This document shows, one piece after another, positions 35,176 to 35,177 of a stretch of DNA of 35,177 bases. The stretch is from NCBI RefSeq assembly GCF_935822925.1, contig NZ_CAKXZS010000036.1:1-35177 (forward strand), in the 5' to 3' direction. The DNA is from Mesorhizobium ventifaucium (lineage in GTDB: Bacteria; Pseudomonadota; Alphaproteobacteria; Rhizobiales; Rhizobiaceae). Position numbers and translations under genes: made by a program. How positions within the stretch are numbered: the stretch's first letter is position 1; every line of letters starts with the position of its first letter. The notes beneath the pieces were generated by a model that worked only from the letters and a program-made list of their open reading frames with translations, was not told where the DNA came from and did no database searches.

Positions 35176-35177
35176 TG

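Overview
The window looks like accessory DNA from a rhizobium (alphaproteobacterium, Hyphomicrobiales), most likely a piece of a Mesorhizobium-type symbiosis island (ICESym). Two independent lines of evidence point there. First, it carries most of the quorum-sensing transfer-control circuit known from ICEMlSymR7A: a lux-type box, a decayed luxI/traI2-like gene, a DUF6499-DUF2285 gene with the diagnostic UUU-to-UUC +1 frameshift site (fseA), a divergent qseC/qseM pair with a palindromic operator, and a TraR/LuxR-type regulator. Second, three places combine an exact NifA upstream activator sequence (TGT-N10-ACA) with a -24/-12 sigma-54 promoter. Two precede peptidase genes and the third points at a cluster containing one. 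No rRNA, tRNA or CRISPR was seen.

Layout. 1-2226: tail of an unknown gene, then a gabD-like aldehyde dehydrogenase. 2230-2890: IS66 relic. 2893-5210 (minus): subtilisin-like S8 protease, a secreted unknown protein, and a sigma-54/NifA-type control region. 5360-6580 (minus): fseA, luxI relic and lux box. 7263-13391 (plus): S9A prolyl oligopeptidase with NifA/RpoN-type promoter, OmpW, and a broken S9B dipeptidyl peptidase IV gene with its own NifA/RpoN-type promoter. 14004-14638: qseC/qseM. 15253-16990: glutamate 5-kinase without PUA domain, and luxR. 17479-21202 (minus): operon of an MttB-like methyltransferase, a mandelate racemase/enolase-family epimerase and a GlxA/AraC-type regulator, probably for betaine (proline betaine-type) catabolism. 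21505-21869: second IS66 relic. 22347-23906: solitary AT-richer DUF6119/TIGR04141 gene. 24436-29893: LysR regulator, then a DapA-like lyase / PuuC-like aldehyde dehydrogenase / PuuB-like FAD oxidase operon, then a broken LysR paralogue. 30752-32662 (minus): 2-oxoglutarate/Fe(II) oxygenase and SAM methyltransferase. 33103-33893: broken short-chain dehydrogenase. 34835-35175: SEC-C protein and the end of an overlapping gene.

How it works together. The LuxR, FseA and QseM/QseC genes would form the excision/transfer switch of the element; here the AHL synthase gene is broken, so any signal would have to come from another synthase. The metabolic cargo has a proline-like theme: two proline-specific peptidases, glutamate 5-kinase, and a betaine/imino-acid catabolic operon. 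The NifA/RpoN-type promoters suggest the peptidases were tied to the nitrogen-fixing bacteroid state. Four protein genes are pseudogenes (luxI, S9B, one LysR, SDR), and with two IS66 relics and several gene-free stretches of 0.3-0.9 kb this reads as a partly decaying accessory region.
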